From Brachionus manjavacas (Eukaryota; Rotifera; Eurotatoria; Ploima; Brachionidae): a stretch of DNA of 64,000 nt. Below, in pieces: positions 1-11,377 of this stretch (the stretch's first letter is position 1; each line of letters begins with the position of its first letter). The position numbers and the translations under genes were made by a program. The stretch is taken from the NCBI GenBank assembly GCA_019054805.1, contig JAHQIY010000007.1, forward strand, positions 997,501 to 1,061,500, written 5' to 3'. The notes below the pieces were generated by a model. It saw only the letters and a program-made list of their open reading frames with translations. It searched no databases and was not told the origin of the DNA.

Positions 1-3000
1 GAAACGGAACAACTCCACTCATGTTTGCCGCTCAACGGGTCCACTCGTAATTTGAAGAAAATTTGAAATTAAACTATTATCTATTTTTTTATTATTTAGC
101 CGAGACCCAGCACAATTACTAATAACCTTTAATGCTAACTTAAATGCTCAAGACTCTAAAGGAAACACCCCTTTGCATTATACTGTAGCATTTAAAAATG
201 CGACTGTAATGGATATTTTGCTTAATAAAGGTGCATCTCAAAACATTCCAAATAATAAAGGGCAGACCGCATTCGATTTGGCTATTGATCGAAAAAATAC
301 CAATGCAGTAAATTTTCTGCAGTCATTCCAAGACGGGAAAGAATATTTGCCATCTTTTTTCAGATCCATAGCTAGAAACAAAGAATTTAAAAAATTTTTT
401 ACCAGACTCTATCCATTTTTTGTTGTGTATTATATAATTTATGTTATTCAATTGAGTGGACATTGGTTTTGGAAGCCAGTTTACATGGGATTTCTGTATG
501 GCACAACTTATGTGTTTCGTTTGTAAGATAGATTTAAATTAGCCATAATTTACATTTTTGATTATTTTTTTGCTTTTTTGAAGAATAATTTTTGACCGAT
601 GGATGACGCGCTATGTCCCGATGGCATTGGCGACCGCCCTTTTCTTTTGGTTGTATACAACTTGGTTTATTTACTTTAGACCGATTGTTTTTGACTTTTC
701 AATTTATAGTTTGACATTTATAATCGTTACTCTGCTCTCATGGTACAATTTTTATAAATCTTATGCCACAGATCCTGGTATTCTTGTGCAAAACAAAGAA
801 TCAATGAAAACGGTAAATAGATATTTTTTTGATTGCGAAAAAAAAGATGAATTAAGATATTTTAAAAAAATTAGTTTGAATTCTATTTAAAGACGAGAGT
901 TGGTTTTGTGAAGTTCAGTACAAAAGAACAGAACAAAGTATTAAAAAAATTTAATAACTTTTTGTCTAAAAGTTTAAAATAAATTCTGTAAATGCAGCAT
1001 GGTGCAACATTCAAAGTTGCATCAACTGTAAAAGTCTGCTAATGGTGTGCAGAATCTCTGCAAAATGCACCACGCTCGATTATATTGAAATTTAATTTCT
1101 GCATAACTCTGCAAATTTAGCGGGCTTTGATATTTGATGCAACTTTGAAAATTGCACTATGTTGCATTTACAGAACTAAGTTTAAACCTTTAGAAAAAAA
1201 GTAATTCAATTTTTTTTACACTTTTTCTGTTCTTTTTTTCATTTTGTACTGAATTTCACAAAACCACGAGAGTTCTTATTTGAAAAACTATTATTCCTTA
1301 TAATTATTATATTTTAATATTGAGTTTTTAAAAAATTATAAAAAAAATAGCTAATGAAAACAGGTTGATCGTATTTTTTTGAAAAATTTTATTTTTTATT
1401 ATAAATTTTGAATTCACCGTCGGTGTGTATCTTTTGTCTGCTCTACGTGTTCGCCATTTTTCGCTGAAACTAATCGAAACCTTCTTTTCCAAGCATTTGA
1501 CACTTTTTAACAAGTTGCAACATCAATTTGGGATCATATCTCCTGGGAAAATTTTCAAACTCCATCAAGCGTTTGTACCTTTCTTTATGAAAGCTGTTGT
1601 TTACGCAATCAAAGCCATAAAAATAAAGTGGACTAGCATGTTTGACAAGTATGTCGTCTCTTTCAAGTCAGAAATTCTTATACTTGTTTCAGTAGATCTA
1701 GATAGTCGGTTGTAGAAAAGGTAATGTGACTGGATGCTTTATCGTGGTGAAAAAACACTCTAATCATCTCGTTTGGGTACAAGCGAGGAAGATGTTTAGT
1801 CAACAATGTATTACTATAAATATATTTTTACTTGAGATGGTACTCTGAACAAAGGAATCCTACCTCTACTCGTGATTACGGCTACTATCATATACCCTTT
1901 TTGAAACTTTCTTATTTTTCCATTACCCTACCTTAAGGTACGCGTTCATCCTGTCTAATGTAGAGGATTCTTCCAAATCTGTTCAAATCTTCAATGTAGA
2001 CCAGAGTTGTCTAAAAGTCCAAATTTTTTTAAAACTAAACTGAGTCAAATAAATGGCATCGGAAATCCATCAGTCAGAATCAAGTAGTTGTTATGACGGC
2101 TATGCAAGTGTTGGAATTTTGAAAAAAAAAGTCCGGACTTAGACTTTTTAATGTTTTGGACTTTATTTTGGAACTTTTAAACAACTCTGATATAGACTAA
2201 TGTCATCCAACGTCACAACATTTTCGAATCTTTTTCCTGTCAAATGGTTCACTTAGAGCTTCCGGCAATTGGTTTTTCGATTTTTTTTTTGCTAAGGAGT
2301 CAGCTTGTGAGCTCTCGTTTTATTTCTGGTTTCTAGTTAAAATCTTTATGGATTATTTTTTTGATAGTATCGAGACTAACGCGACGCGTTGCAGGGTTCT
2401 TTTTATCAACAAGTCGTTTAACTTTTCGCACAACCTTAGGGATTCTCTTAATTCGTGATGTTTGATTCTGTAGTCGATATGCATCGCTATCTTACTGTTC
2501 GAACTTAATCTAGATTTTTCTAAATTAATAAATCTCTTTGGAAAGATGTTTTACATCCATCTCTGTTTTAATTAAGGTTAATTTTGGCATTCAATTTTCA
2601 AAGTTTTGTGATTTAATTTATAATTAAAGAAAATTGCACAAGGATTCAAAATATGTATAAAAAGCATACATTTGTTTAAAAGTCAAAGATTTTTAAGCAG
2701 AATAAAGTGTTTTAAAAAAATACGATTAACCTGTAATTTAGTTCAAACTCATTCTAGGCTTTAAGAACATAAAAATTTTTGATGTTTTTAAAAATCAAAA
2801 TTTGTTGGAGGTAAAATGTTAAGTCAATTATTATAAATAATTAAATCTTCATATAAAATAAAAATTGATTCTCACATAAAAATTAAACGGAGTCCGAGGC
2901 AGAGAGAGCCCTGGTTTAAGGATTCGGGTAAGTTGTAGATTAGAGAACTATTAGTTAAAATTAAAATTAATAATTAAACTTATAATAAATCAAAATCTTT

Positions 3001-3885
3001 AATTTAATTATCCATATGAAAATTTAAATATTGATATGATGGGTTAATATGCATCCTTAGTTAAATTTATTTCTTAAATTGAAAGTGTCGCAAAAATTGC
3101 GTTTAATTATAAAATTTTTTGTAGACAATTCTAAAACTGGTCGAGCAAAATGAATTTTCTCTGAACCAATTTTGCTCATCATGCATTATCCGAAAGCCAT
3201 TGAGATCTAAGCATTGTGGAGAATGTGATCGTTGTGTTGCTAAATTCGACCATCATTGCCCTTGGGTAGATAATTGTGTAGGTGCGAATAATTTAAAATA
3301 TTTTGTTGGCTTTGTATTTTGGACTCCGATTTGTGTCTATTTCTACATGGATGGTGCGATTGCTTGTAAGCTTTTTTAAATTTATTAAAAAAAAAAAAGA
3401 AAAAAAATATTTTCCAAAGACTATCATGAGACCTGTTATCCCTCTGATTTGGAGTTATATCCTCACATGAGCTTTATGAGAGAAATCATTCAATTCTTTA
3501 AATGTTCATCTTGGATCTCGTATTTTACAATAATTGCATTAATCAATCTTTTTTGGATCGGAGCATTGGCAATTTGTCATATTTATCAAGTAATTTTTCT
3601 AGGAATGACTACAAATGAACGACTTAATTACAAGCGATACAAATATTTTGCTGATAACGATGGAAATTTTAAAAATCCTTTTAAGTAAGAAACTTAAAAA
3701 ATTAAAAAATAATGCTAAAATTTATTTATGTTAGTTTTGGAATTATTCAAAATTTAGCGGATTTATTGGAATTTAGATTTTTATGCCTGAAACCGACTAT
3801 GATCAATTGGAAAAGGGAACATGATATTCAGGACATACAAAATTTGAGATTTGACAAAAAGAAAGAATCCCCTTATGATGTTTGA
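1..3885 (+). CDS. ZDHHC17: ZDHHC17/HIP14-type ankyrin-repeat palmitoyl-acyltransferase, 5'-truncated by the window edge
   Basis: A membrane enzyme that S-palmitoylates proteins, usually at the Golgi and in neurons; substrates are recruited through its ankyrin repeats. Exons read here are about 1-46, 100-522, 584-812, 3125-3365, 3420-3684 and 3735-3885, with consistent GT-AG joins and phases. The first two encode the last ankyrin repeats ([15 protein letters not shown], then GNTPLHY and QTAFDLA). Membrane segments follow, then the cysteine-rich domain ([16 protein letters not shown]) with the catalytic FDHHCPW motif, two more membrane segments, and TTNERLN as in the family. The 2.3 kb intron 813-3124 is far longer than the others and contains a MITE and a dead mariner transposase. 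The order ANK-TM-DHHC-TM, with TTNERMN-like text after the last helix, separates it from other DHHC enzymes. ZDHHC13 is the only close alternative. Confidence 0.9.
902..1265. mobile_element. MITE copy 1, Mutator-like, with 9-bp target duplication
   Basis: A 364-bp element with imperfect terminal inverted repeats of about 24 bp: the left end begins GGTTTTGTGAAGTTCAGTAC, and the right end, reverse-complemented, begins GGTTTTGTGAAATTCAGTAC. It is flanked on both sides by ACGAGAGTT (893-901 and 1266-1274), a perfect 9-bp target-site duplication. There is no coding capacity. A second full copy lies at 48280-48639 and a decayed third at about 33139-33405. A 9-bp duplication fits Mutator-like elements, or less often Merlin. 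It sits in an intron of the ZDHHC17 gene. Confidence 0.85.
1400..2530 (-). pseudogene. decayed Tc1/mariner-superfamily transposase
   Basis: Reading the minus strand gives successive fragments of a Tc1/mariner (IS630) transposase broken by stops and frameshifts. Near 2400-2480 is a helix-turn-helix part ([20 protein letters not shown], then [19 protein letters not shown]). Near 2290-2340 there is a linker resembling [12 protein letters not shown]. Around 1810-1900 is a core strand [17 protein letters not shown], and near 1735-1760 an [10 protein letters not shown] segment that matches the second catalytic aspartate region. It lies antisense within the large ZDHHC17 intron. No intact ORF exists, so it cannot be active. 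Confidence 0.65.
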
Positions 3886-4125
3886 AAACAATCATTATGA
3901 AACCATTGATCAAAAGTTTTAATGGATAATTAATTTCACATTCAAAGTCTTTTTTTTAACAAAAGATCAATAAATTAGGAAGATAAAATTGTTGTTTTTT
4001 TTTTAAATTAAATATAGTTTATCAGTGCAAGGAAAGACTCCGAATTTGTGTTTTTAACATTTTAAAATTTATAATAAAAGTAAAAATAAAATAAAGTCTT
4101 AAATTCTTGTTGAAATTAAGTCATC

Positions 4126-5648
4126 ATGTTTCTAGCAAAACATGTTGTCTGTCATTTATTGTCAGTTTTTATCAAATTTTTTAAGGTAATGTTAAAAGCA
4201 ATTTTATTGTCCGGATCAAAAAACTCACTTCATAGATATCTCAGTACATGTGTAAGATTTATTTTTTCCTCAAAATTTTGTATAGGAAAATACCGAAAAA
4301 TATGAGATCAAGAAAATAAAAAAAAAGTCTCAACATTTGAATCCAAAAGCCTTAATCCGAGAGCTTAGATCCATATTTTGAGACTGCATTAATTTTCAAA
4401 AATAGAATAGAAATTAAATTTAACCAAGTTAATATTTCGATTTTAATGCGGCATCAAGAATTTTTAGATTTTTAAGCTTGATTTTAAATAATTTTAATTC
4501 TTATAACTAACAGAAATATGGTTATAATTTAGGTCAGCTGAGATTTCAAATAAGTTTTTTATAAGAGTGAAATAAATAGCCAGCTTGATCTACAATTTTC
4601 TTTGAGTCAAAAATTAAGAAAAAATGTTCATTTTTTACATCAAATTCATAAAAATCATGTTAACGATTATTTTTCGTTAATGATGATATCCGTTCATGTA
4701 AAATCCTAGGCTCAAATTTATCTAAGAATTCAAGGACAGCATTTGATCCTGTACTGTCTTCATCAAAATCAAAACCTAAAATCAACAGTGCATAAATTTA
4801 CTTTTCCGATTCAAATTTCTTAAATAATATATATTTTTTAATCAATAATGAATCATCAAAGTTAAATAAATTTGAACATTTATTTGATAAGATAGCACCG
4901 GCACAATTAGTACTTGAAAATTTATTGATGCTGATAAATTTTAAACTTAGAAAAAAAAATTTAAAAAATTTTAATTTTTTTAATATTTTTTAAAACTTGA
5001 TTTTAATTTTGAATGTAATTTATGCAAATTTTGGGTAAATTTGCTGTTTTATTCTGATTCTGAATTGAATATTCAATTTGAAATTTAAAAAACCTGCTTT
5101 ATTTAAAACCAATATGGAATATTTAATTTATTAAACTGTGAGAAGAAAATTTTACATCTTTTTTAGATTCCTGAAGTGCCATCTTGGGACTTGGAACCAA
5201 CAAAAAGTTTCAAAAAAATATCAGTAATGCTTTTCTAGAATAAGCTAGTCAAATAAATAAAAGTATTAAAGAATGAAGATTTGATAAAACTTGAAAAATG
5301 CTCAATGCTAACTATAGACAAAAAAATTGAAGCAGATTTAAACGATGCCATCAATGTAGTCGAGCGAATGTGCAATGTAAAAATATCTGATGAGGTCAAT
5401 TCTTTAATCTATTTTAACTATTTGGGGTAAAACAATTTTTTTTCCAATTTTTTATTCTGTTTGACTCGCATTTTTAATTTTTTCTTTTTAAATATTAAAT
5501 TTAATTTTTAAGTGTTTGTCAATTGAGAGAAGATAGTGAAAAGTTGACCAGTGCCGAGTGCGACCAAAACTGGCAGAATAAAATAATCAGCAATGCTGCA
5601 CATCAATACGAAGATTATTTTTTAGCGCCCTCTTCAAAACAAAATTAA
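4126..5648 (+). CDS. GATC: mitochondrial glutamyl-tRNA(Gln) amidotransferase subunit C
   Basis: GatC is the small subunit of the mitochondrial GatCAB complex, which converts Glu-tRNA(Gln) to Gln-tRNA(Gln). Exons read: 4126-about 4251 (Met-rich start followed by an Arg/Ser-bearing presequence, MLKAILLSGSKNSLHRYLS), 5167-5223 (IPEVPSWDLEPTKSFKKIS), 5272-5426 and 5513-5648. The last two encode the family core: LEKCSMLTIDKKIEADLNDA, then CQLREDSEKL, then NAAHQYEDYFLAP before the stop, matching the LR.D...NA...YF.VP pattern of GatC. The start could be Met at 4126 or the internal Met at 4189. The link from the presequence exon to 5167 spans a 0.9 kb intron and is the least certain join. The gene is convergent with the PDZ gene, leaving 218 bp between the stops. 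Confidence 0.72.
4640..4800 (-). other. exon-like open stretch inside the GATC intron, unidentified
   Basis: On the minus strand an open stretch of about 45 codons has protein-like composition (FDFDEDSTGSNAVLEFLDKF, then EPRILHERISS). It begins after an in-frame stop, ends at a stop, and has no Met. I could not build a convincing spliced gene around it: the flanking candidate exons do not keep phase. It may be a fragment of a decayed or nested gene, or chance. Confidence 0.25.
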
Positions 5649-5866
5649 AATTGTTTTTCGGATAAAAATAAATTTTATTTACACTTTTTTTAATTTGTTT
5701 AAAATTTGCACCGTTAAGTATTTAAATAGTGAGTGTTTTGTTTTTTCTATTGAGTGATTTATCACATAAAATTATTACAAATAAGTTTAATTTTAAAAAA
5801 TTAATTATCGAATTTAAAAAATAAATGCAATTTAAAAAAAATAATGGACGAATTTAAAAAAGAGGT

Positions 5867-7738
5867 TTAAAGTCTAGTTACAACGTAATCCTCATTGTTG
5901 TAATCAATAAGCGGAATTGGCATAGAGGCACACTCGTTACTAGACTCAAGATCAAAAAATTCGCTGCTATCTAAAAAAGAGCTGTCAAAGCCACCATTGC
6001 TGCGAATTCTGGCCACGGCCGAATCATCGTTTGTTTTAAAATTTGAATACGGACTAGATAGCGACTTGGACCTCGCTTGTACCATAGGCTCATTGGCAAC
6101 CGGTGGCTTCACACTTGCATAATTGGCCGCCTTGGCTATTCTGGGCTTGTTTGCCAAAATTTTAAACAAAGCATTCTTTGAGCTCAACGTCAAACTGTTG
6201 TTTCGACTTTGGCCCTCTCGATTGCCAGTGCCAGTGCCGTTGGCCCGGTACGAATAGTCGATTGTGTGAGCCGAGCTGTTCAGCTTGTTGAATAGGTTTT
6301 TTTTTTTACTAAAATTATTCGCTTCGTTGTTGGAACTTAGTCTAACAATTCGGCTAATAAACGAGTCGTTCTGACTGTCCACACTAAGGCGCTTGTTTGG
6401 CGCGCTGTCCGAACAAATGAGCATTGCATCATCGGTCGATGAACTAGTGGTCGTCGCATCCTTCAGAGTTATTTTGTGGCTCTTGCCGGACATCCGCGGC
6501 TCATCATGTGGAGTGTTCACCAGCAAACTGTTTACCAAGTTGACCGAGGAGCTGGACGCCGAGCGAACTATGCGACTAGTTTGTTCTATGTACTTTTTGG
6601 CTAGGGATTTTTGCTTGCCATTTTGTTCGCTGGGCTTGATCACTTTTATGAACGAGGTGCCGCTGGACGAGCGCACAAAACTGCTCTCGATCGGACTGGT
6701 CAAATAGTTCGAGTGTTTTAAACTGGAATTGTTGTCGTTGGGGGTCGAGTTTTTTATTGAAATCAAATTTTTGGTGTTGGCGAGCGAGGAATTGGTGGCC
6801 GACGAGGAAAACGAGGACGAATTGGACACCGAAGTTGACGTGACTGCGGAGCACTCGGAAACAACGCCTGATGTGGAGAACATTGGTGACATTTCGTTTG
6901 TGGGAGTGGTGACATTGTTGGTGCTGCTCGAGCTGGTTGTGCTCGACCACATCCAGTTAACATTGGGCGAACTAAAATTGCTCTTGGGACTAGTGACCGG
7001 ACTTGGCAAATTGATTTGCGTGATGCCGTACTTTTTTAAAATAAACTCTTCCTGCTTGCGCACTCGTTCCAAATCGAGCTTTTTTTCGCTCAGAATTTTT
7101 TCTATCTGGTCGATGCGCTGCTGGTACTGGATTTTTTTGCACACATTTTCGGCCATTATGACCAGTCGCAGCTCGCTTTTGCCCTTCACATGCTTGGTAA
7201 TGTCCGTAAAAGATTTGAACTGGTCGATTTGGATGCCGTCGATGGCTAGCAAAACGTCGCCATTGTTCAAGCCGGCGCGCTTCGCCGAAGAGCTCGGCTG
7301 CACGTTGTTCACAAAGCAAATGTACTCGGTCTCTTTGGTGATCGAGTTGAGGAGGCCGTAGGTTTGCAGGTTGAAGCCGAATTCGCCGGCCGAATTGGCG
7401 CTGTGTTTGGACAGCGACGAGTCGGACAGATTGCTCTTGGACTTTGTGCTGGACGGTTTTTTGGCCGTGCGCACCAAAACTACGGTGCGACGCTTAAAGT
7501 TGTCGTTGGGGTCCGAGTAGATTTTTTGCTCTTTGAAAAATTTGTGCATCAAAATTAGCGAGGATTCGAACGACTGGGTCTTTTTCCTCGGCCTGACAAT
7601 CGGCTTGCTCTCATTTTGTGATGTGTTCAATTCGCTTACCAAATTGTATGTCTGATTTAGTGAATTGTTTAGCTCTTTGGCTCCCATAGTCTCTGGTTCC
7701 GTACAGGTTGTTTTCATTGAATAAGCATCTTTTTCCAT
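5867..7738 (-). CDS. single-exon PDZ scaffold protein resembling tamalin/GRASP and CYTIP
   Basis: A 623-residue intronless reading frame. Residues about 120-205 form a PDZ domain: the carboxylate-binding loop region reads EFGFNLQTYGL, and the core includes GLNNGDVLLAIDGIQID. A coiled-coil stretch follows at once (about 207-250, QRIDQIEKILSEKKLDLERV). That PDZ plus coiled-coil order is the hallmark of tamalin (GRASP) and CYTIP, which tether cytohesin Arf exchange factors and receptors. The remaining roughly 370 residues are low-complexity Ser/Thr/Asn sequence, longer than in vertebrate tamalin. The C-terminus ends DYVVTRL, a sequence that could itself act as a PDZ ligand. An in-frame Met at the start follows non-coding AT-rich DNA. 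The family call is by pattern; the partners are inferred. Confidence 0.75.
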   Translation of the reverse strand: MEKDAYSMKTTCTEPETMGAKELNNSLNQTYNLVSELNTSQNESKPIVRPRKKTQSFESSLILMHKFFKEQKIYSDPNDNFKRRTVVLVRTAKKPSSTKSKSNLSDSSLSKHSANSAGEFGFNLQTYGLLNSITKETEYICFVNNVQPSSSAKRAGLNNGDVLLAIDGIQIDQFKSFTDITKHVKGKSELRLVIMAENVCKKIQYQQRIDQIEKILSEKKLDLERVRKQEEFILKKYGITQINLPSPVTSPKSNFSSPNVNWMWSSTTSSSSTNNVTTPTNEMSPMFSTSGVVSECSAVTSTSVSNSSSFSSSATNSSLANTKNLISIKNSTPNDNNSSLKHSNYLTSPIESSFVRSSSGTSFIKVIKPSEQNGKQKSLAKKYIEQTSRIVRSASSSSVNLVNSLLVNTPHDEPRMSGKSHKITLKDATTTSSSTDDAMLICSDSAPNKRLSVDSQNDSFISRIVRLSSNNEANNFSKKKNLFNKLNSSAHTIDYSYRANGTGTGNREGQSRNNSLTLSSKNALFKILANKPRIAKAANYASVKPPVANEPMVQARSKSLSSPYSNFKTNDDSAVARIRSNGGFDSSFLDSSEFFDLESSNECASMPIPLIDYNNEDYVVTRL

Positions 7739-7942
7739 AATTTTACGATATTTTTAAATGAAACATATTTTAGTGAACAAAACTAGCAACTAACTCCAAG
7801 AAATTAACTTAATTGAAAATTAAAATTCGATTTTTTTTTCTCTTTTTTAGCACCTTTAGTTGTATTGAGAAATAAATTTTTATTAATTACATTTGATCGA
7901 TTTTCATAGTGCAGCCCTTTAGCCCGGATTGCTTGTGTTTAG

Positions 7943-7982
7943 TTCTCTTTTTCTCTCTTTTTTTTCTCTCTCTCTCTCTCTC
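7943..7982. repeat. CT/GA microsatellite tract upstream of the PDZ gene
   Basis: A 40-bp pyrimidine run ending in about ten CT dinucleotides, 205-245 bp upstream of the PDZ start codon (GA-rich on the coding strand). GA repeats can act as GAGA-type promoter elements in some animals; here only the repeat itself is seen. Confidence 0.8.
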
Positions 7983-8130
7983 GTACAATTCAATCTAAAA
8001 AATGGTGAAAAAATATTTTATTAAGAAATAAAAAATCGATTGCTTTCCGCTTGAGTCCGATGCCAATGGAATTTACCTTTCAATTCTAGTGTAGTAAAAT
8101 TAAGCATTTTTAAATTAGCGGTTGGTCAAG

Positions 8131-8308
8131 AAAATGTTTTGGTGACAAAATTTGATTCAAAAATTACTGTTTAATGTGACTTTTTATTGTTGCCAATTTT
8201 TTAAACCCCTTAGACGCGTAGGCAAAACAGGATTCGAAGAAAAAGTTTTTTTTCATAATTTCTCATAATGAATTTAATAAAATAATTTTGTCACCAAGTG
8301 TTTTGAAA
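8131..8308. repeat. short inverted-repeat pair, possible small MITE
   Basis: AATGTTTTGGTGACAAAATT near 8133-8152 is mirrored by AATTTTGTCACC plus AAGTGTTTT at 8284-8304. The arms are about 20 bp, the span is about 175 bp, and there is no coding sequence. I see no clear target duplication, so transposon origin is only a suggestion. Confidence 0.45.
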
Positions 8309-11300
8309 AAAAAGGTGAATAGAAATGCAAACAATTTCTCTTCACAAGGTTTTCAGAAACATTAAAGCCTAAGTAATTTAAACATATACTCTTTAAAGTT
8401 AAAGTCTGCTTAGAATTACTCAATTATATTTATTATATTTTTAATTTAATATAAACATGTCTTAATATAAACTAAAAAAAATAATCACGATTTTACCTCG
8501 AAACCTTAACAGTTTCATCTTATAAATTGACTAAGTATTACGGAAATTTAAGTCCACTAGATGATTTTATTTAAATATCTAAATATTAGATAATAATTTA
8601 AAAAGCTCGATAAATATTCAAATATTATGAAATTTAAATAAATCTCAAAAATCTCATGATTCAAAAATTTTATCTAGATAAATTCATGACTTGTTTGAAT
8701 TTTCACTTTTTTCCTTTATTTTAAAGTCGACTGTCTGAAAAGTTGTCTGATCATCACACTCTTAGACCCATTATTTGGTACAAATTTGATTCAATAAACT
8801 CAAATAAACATCAAAACATTGATTAATTTATTTTACAAAAATAGCTGTATAATTCACCAAAGAAGCATTAAAATTGTTTTTTTTGTCTGAGTAATGGAAA
8901 TGAATTTAATTAATTTTGAAAAAATGGGACATGAAACATTTATCTCTTATTAGATATAAAAGTTTTTATATGTTACTGTGGTTACACAAATTCTTTTTAA
9001 ACTTTGGATAAAAATGGTTAACTTAATACACAAAGCTCTGTGCGGTTCAGATAGATTTATTATTGTTCTTAATTTTTTTGACTAAATCATTTAAGGTGCT
9101 TCTTTTTTTTCAACAAAAAATTCTCTGTTTAGCAGTTAAATTCATCAGGAAAAATGATCAATTGCTTTTAATAATTGGAAGTAACAAAAAAAAATCAACG
9201 AATGTAAGCATTTGCTTAGGGCTAAATCATAAGCAAATTTCAGATCTCGGTTATTTAATATAAGCAATCTTAAAAGTTTTTTGTAATTTTTTTACTTAAA
9301 AACTAGTTCATAAAAATCCTTGTGGTAATTTAATTTTAAAAAGTTAATTACTTCTATCTTAAAATGTTTATATTTATTAATAATTATGTTATTACCTGCC
9401 GACTAATTATTTGAGTTAGCATAATAAAATTTTTAGCTTTGGCATCAAATTGATTATTCGAATACATGAAAGAATTATTCTAAATAGGTAAGTAAAATAT
9501 GTACCAAATAAATATTCCTTGAATTAAAAAAAAAAAACAATAAATGCTCAATTGCCTTCCGATTTTGACTTGAGATAATAAAATTTTAAAATTAAAAATA
9601 GTTTTATGACGATTTTGATTGATATATTATCGGCTATTATAGACAATTAGTTTTGTACAATAGAAAAACAAAAAAATAAAACCATAAATTTATACATAAA
9701 CAAGTTTTTTTTTATAAACTAGTCACTTTTATTTAAATCTTAAGTGATATGAATGTTTCAAAATGAAATATTTTATCGAAAAAACATAATTTAGAAAATT
9801 TTTTCTTCCAAGTTTGTTTCTTTCTTTTCAATTTGTTGAAAAAAAATGCTGAAGTTATAATGTAAATAGCATTTTGCTTTGAAAACTAAAGTGATCCAAA
9901 TTTTTTAATTTTGAGCTCAGGTAAAGTTTTCATTTTTTTGGATTGTTGATTTAAAAAAAAATTGCTTGAATTTTTTAAATAAATATTTGAAAATCAGTTT
10001 GTTCAATTTTGTTTTGGCCTAATGTAACTCTATCATTCATCGATAATCAAGACTATATAAATAATTCTTAAATTCAAATGTACTAAATTTAAATTAAGAA
10101 ATAATTAAATCGAAAATTTTTAATTAAGCCCGAATAAACTGAATTTTTAATTAGCTAAATTTTTAAATTTTTAAAATCGAAAAAATCTAGCTCTAATTTA
10201 TCTTAAAAAATAATTAAACACTTTTAAAATTTAGTTTGTTATCTAAAAAAAGCACTTAAAATTTGAAAACTGAAAAGCCTAAATTACCCGATTTTAATTT
10301 TGAAAGAATTTTTTATTTAAGAATAAAATTAAGCAAGGACGAATACCTCAAACGAGCTTTTGTTTACCTAAATAATTACAAAAAACAAATTCGGTCGATT
10401 AATGCAAAGATAAACTAATTCATTTAATGGCAATGCGTAACACTTTTACTCATGAGTATCATGTATTTAAAAAAATTATAAAACTTGGATAATGAAATTT
10501 TATAATGAAAAAAAAGGGAAATAATACCTCACAAAATAACTTTAAATTTATTATTGTTGTTTATCTTAAAGCTTGTATTTGTAAATTTGGTTGAAAACAC
10601 AACAAACGAAAAGCGAAAATAAAATGATAAAATTCTCTAGTACAAAAAAATTTGAATTTTTCAAAATTGTTTTGTTTGTTAATCGTATTTAACTAGGGTT
10701 TTCTTTTGGTTAAAATTTTAATGAAATAAAAATTATTTGTTGTTAGCTAATAATAATAAAACAAGATACTTCAAATGGAAAAGATAAGATTAAAATACTA
10801 TTCGCTTTTTTTTATTTGAAACCAAAAGTTTTTTTAAATATTTAAATTTAAAACAAGTATTCTAATTTTTTTCCATGTCAAATCATTCATTTCGACCGAT
10901 TTATATACGTAATGCAAAAATATTATATAGACCTAGATTAATCTTATCTCTTTTAATTGAAAGCTTTCTCATAAAATTAAATTACTTTTTTCTAAATATC
11001 AAAATTTATAGCTCCGAAAAATCTAATTTGCCTACAATCATATTCCAGCGAACATTTTAGAAACTTAGTCTGCTTCAATACTAACACTCATTTAAATGCG
11101 TCGTAATTTTGCTAAATATTATTTCATTTTGACATAAAAAAATAAGTCTTGGACTCAGGTGTAAAATTTGTACTCACCAATACTATAATATTTAGAAAGA
11201 CCAAATTTGTTCTGAATTTGGTTCACTTCAACTCAGAATTTACACATTGGAATAAAGACGTTGATCACGAGATAAAAAAATAAAAAAATATATAATAGCT

Positions 11301-11377
11301 TTGAAGCTTTGATTTAAATTTTCATAATTTTTACATTACTTGCAAATTTGAAAACTTTCTAAAAAAATTAACTTAAA

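Larger units (their letters stand above)
7739..11377. other. gene-free AT-rich spacer
   Basis: It separates the divergent PDZ and TPP2 genes and must contain both promoters. Apart from a pyrimidine tract and one short inverted-repeat pair, both listed separately, I see only AT-rich sequence with no exon-like reading frames. Confidence 0.6.

Noticed and set aside
1425..1715. 96-codon plus-strand ORF in the ZDHHC17 intron
   Set aside because: The minus strand of the same stretch carries mariner transposase fragments, so the plus frame is a shadow.
6393..7558. Long open frames on the plus strand and other frames across the PDZ gene
   Set aside because: They are shadows of the 623-codon minus-strand gene: no domain, Ser/Leu-biased translation, and no conserved motif.
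9063..11060. Short ORFs of 60-66 codons in the PDZ-TPP2 spacer
   Set aside because: Low-complexity Lys/Ile/Phe translations of AT-rich DNA with no splice context or motif.
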